Notes under the pieces: model-generated
What the model saw: the letters and a program-made list of their open reading frames with translations, nothing else
Told to the model about the DNA's origin: nothing
The model's database searches: none
Shown: piece after piece, positions 62,821 through 64,000 of the stretch
How the letters are laid out: every line of letters begins with the position of its first letter
How positions within the stretch are numbered: position 1 is the stretch's first letter
Translations under genes and position numbers: made by a program
From: Pustulibacterium marinum
Lineage (GTDB): Bacteria > Bacteroidota > Bacteroidia > Flavobacteriales > Flavobacteriaceae
Assembly: GCF_900116665.1 (NCBI RefSeq)
Contig: NZ_FPBK01000003.1
Span: 89,306 to 153,305 of the forward strand
Direction: 5' to 3'
Length of the DNA: 64,000 bases

Positions 62821-63905
62821 GTTTGAATCCATACATAAAACCAAAATTTGAAACCACAACTACCGTTATGGTAGATGTAATCATTGCATTGCTCCCGCTC
62901 AGCATACTTTCCTATATCGCATATGGAATGCAAGCCATACAATTACAGCTTTTAGCTATTGGAGTTGCTTTGGTCACAGAGTTAATTTCGGCTGTATTAG
63001 TTACCAAAAATTATCGAAGCATTTTGGATGGATCGGCAGTAGTTACTGCATTGCTAATGTGCTTTACGATTTCTCCAATTACGCCATGGTATATTGTGGC
63101 ATTTGGAGCAGCTTCGGCAATTCTATTCGGAAAAATTGTCTGGGGAGGTTTGGGTAAAAACCGATTTAATCCTGCTTTGGTGGGACGTGAATTTATGGCT
63201 ACTTTTTTTCCTGTAATTATGACTTCTGCAGGAATTTGGGCTACTACATCGTATATTCAAACTCCGGCAACCCATCTTTTTCCGGGTTTGACTAGTGACT
63301 ATTTGAATAGTTACTTGAGTGGTTTGGTGTATAAAACCAGCGGTGCTATGGGCGAATATTCTATCGTTGCTATTGCTATTGGCGGATTGTATTTATTGAT
63401 ACGAAATAGAATTTCATGGCATATTCCGTTTGCATTGCTCGCTGTGTTTTTTGCCTGTTTTTGGTTTGTTCCAGATGGAGATGATCTTAAATTTTCTTTA
63501 GCTGGCGTACTTTTAGGTACTATTTTTATGGCTACAGATATGCCATCGAGCCCTACAAATACCAATGGTAAACTCTATTATGGTGGCATGATTGGTTTAG
63601 TCACTTTTCTGTTGCTTTTGGGAAAAGTGAGTTATGAATATATGTCCTTTTCAATTTTAATATTGAACGGATTCAGTAGATTTATATCACTAGTTTTCAA
63701 ACCAAAAGTTTGGGGACAACCTCTAGATTGGCAATCACGTATAGAACAAATTTTTCTATTAACATTAGCCATCCTAGGTGTAACGTTGGCCGTTATTTCA
63801 CTCGATTATTACCATATGATTCCGTACTTGGTGTACGTGTACATTGTTTACATCATATTCAAATTTAATTTTTCATTTTTAAAAAATATATCCAATCCTA
63901 TATAA
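62817..63905 (+). CDS. rnfD: Rnf electron-transport complex subunit D
   Basis: 362 residues with about nine or ten transmembrane helices. LDGSAVVTALLMCF and WGGLGKNRFNPALVGREF are RnfD/NqrB hallmarks. The likely covalent FMN site is T152 in QTPATHLF, where the family has S/T-x-A-T. A second conserved stretch, usually GxxGETSAL, reads GAMGEYSIV here. The protein carries flavin-linked electrons across the membrane with ion movement. Confidence 0.93.
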   Translation: MSLNPYIKPKFETTTTVMVDVIIALLPLSILSYIAYGMQAIQLQLLAIGVALVTELISAVLVTKNYRSILDGSAVVTALLMCFTISPITPWYIVAFGAASAILFGKIVWGGLGKNRFNPALVGREFMATFFPVIMTSAGIWATTSYIQTPATHLFPGLTSDYLNSYLSGLVYKTSGAMGEYSIVAIAIGGLYLLIRNRISWHIPFALLAVFFACFWFVPDGDDLKFSLAGVLLGTIFMATDMPSSPTNTNGKLYYGGMIGLVTFLLLLGKVSYEYMSFSILILNGFSRFISLVFKPKVWGQPLDWQSRIEQIFLLTLAILGVTLAVISLDYYHMIPYLVYVYIVYIIFKFNFSFLKNISNPI

Positions 63906-63915
63906 TAGCAAATCC

Positions 63916-64000
63916 ATGAAAAAAATATTCCTACTCATTACCACTGTTTTTATTTTTTCCTGTGAAGAAAAACCGGCAGAAAAGATAACCTATTCTGGAA
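63916..64000 (+). CDS. Lipoprotein, N-terminal fragment (possible second ApbE)
   Basis: Runs off the window edge: 28 codons visible. MKKIFLLITTVFIFSC is a lipoprotein signal with a lipobox Cys at 16, followed by EEKPAEKITYSG. The KITYSG start after the lipobox is like ApbE lipoproteins, but RnfG is also possible at this position in the operon. It starts 10 bases after rnfD. Confidence 0.55.
   Translation, partial: MKKIFLLITTVFIFSCEEKPAEKITYSG

Noticed and set aside
1-64000. tRNA, rRNA, CRISPR, prophage, transposase or integrase genes
   Set aside because: None was recognised when reading both strands; only RNase P RNA is present. A covariance search for tRNAs would be decisive.

Overview
The window is a 64 kb piece of an AT-rich chromosome from a member of the Bacteroidota, almost certainly Flavobacteriaceae. 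The evidence is the gene content and style: secreted proteins whose signal peptides end in AQ/SQ, a type IX-style repeat adhesin, LysM/periplasmic-binding fusions, carboxypeptidase-regulatory-domain proteins, a short LeuA, a DnaX without the zinc module, few Shine-Dalgarno sequences, and several -7 boxes of the form TAnnTTTG. The genus cannot be fixed from this sequence. Most of the window is core chromosome. No tRNA, rRNA operon, CRISPR array, transposase or prophage was seen.

Layout. 1-4.0 kb: the start of a large secreted Ig-repeat protein and a LysM lipid/wall-side protein, both on the minus strand. 4.4-14.1 kb: plus-strand core genes (gcvT, pterin dehydratase, S41 protease, yebC, a TPR-HTH membrane regulator, a carboxypeptidase-regulatory-domain protein), with a 490-base intergenic region holding a candidate small RNA or leader. 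14.1-17.8 kb: minus-strand kdsB operon and a RecD-like helicase. 18-25.7 kb: DUF3822-rsmD-M61-GNAT operon, RNase P RNA on the minus strand, dnaX with a 10-A slippage-prone tract, and miaE. 25.8-32.8 kb: minus-strand polyphosphate operon (pdxH-sixA-ppk1-ppx) and pyrimidine/RNase Z operon (pyrR-pyrB-STAS-like-rnz). 33-38.4 kb: small membrane proteins, a HELVH metallopeptidase, a NADAR protein, and an orphan gene behind an 11-bp tandem repeat. 38.4-40.5 kb: panB, a broken cupin gene, an S23-type four-helix-bundle gene enclosed by two inverted arrays of 8-bp TTAGNNNN units, and an RluA-type synthase. 40.8-50.9 kb: a helical-repeat protein, the leuACDB operon, rluF, a nucleosidase-like protein and hisS. 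50.9-60.3 kb: an AraC regulator divergent from an oxidoreductase/sugar-handling cluster (DoxX, SDR, two metallo-beta-lactamase-fold enzymes, Gfo/Idh/MocA, two aldo-keto reductases, MFS exporter, sugar isomerase). 60.3-64 kb: start of an Rnf-type electron-transport operon (small membrane protein, ApbE, RnfC, RnfD, a lipoprotein).

How genes work together: leuA-C-D-B form a complete leucine branch with tight spacing; ppk1, ppx and the SixA-like phosphatase form a polyphosphate unit; pyrR and pyrB couple pyrimidine salvage/sensing to de novo synthesis; ApbE probably attaches FMN to the Rnf subunits encoded beside it; the AraC regulator probably controls the cluster it faces.

The three observations most worth follow-up are: (1) the 8-bp-period TTAGNNNN inverted arrays bracketing the four-helix-bundle gene, apparently a small insertion unit that has destroyed a cupin gene; (2) the A10 tract at the end of dnaX domain III, where slippage by one base in either direction gives an immediate stop and so a gamma-like protein; (3) the 11-bp ATGGACTNACC tandem repeat with a 10-bp inverted repeat in front of an unrecognised gene.
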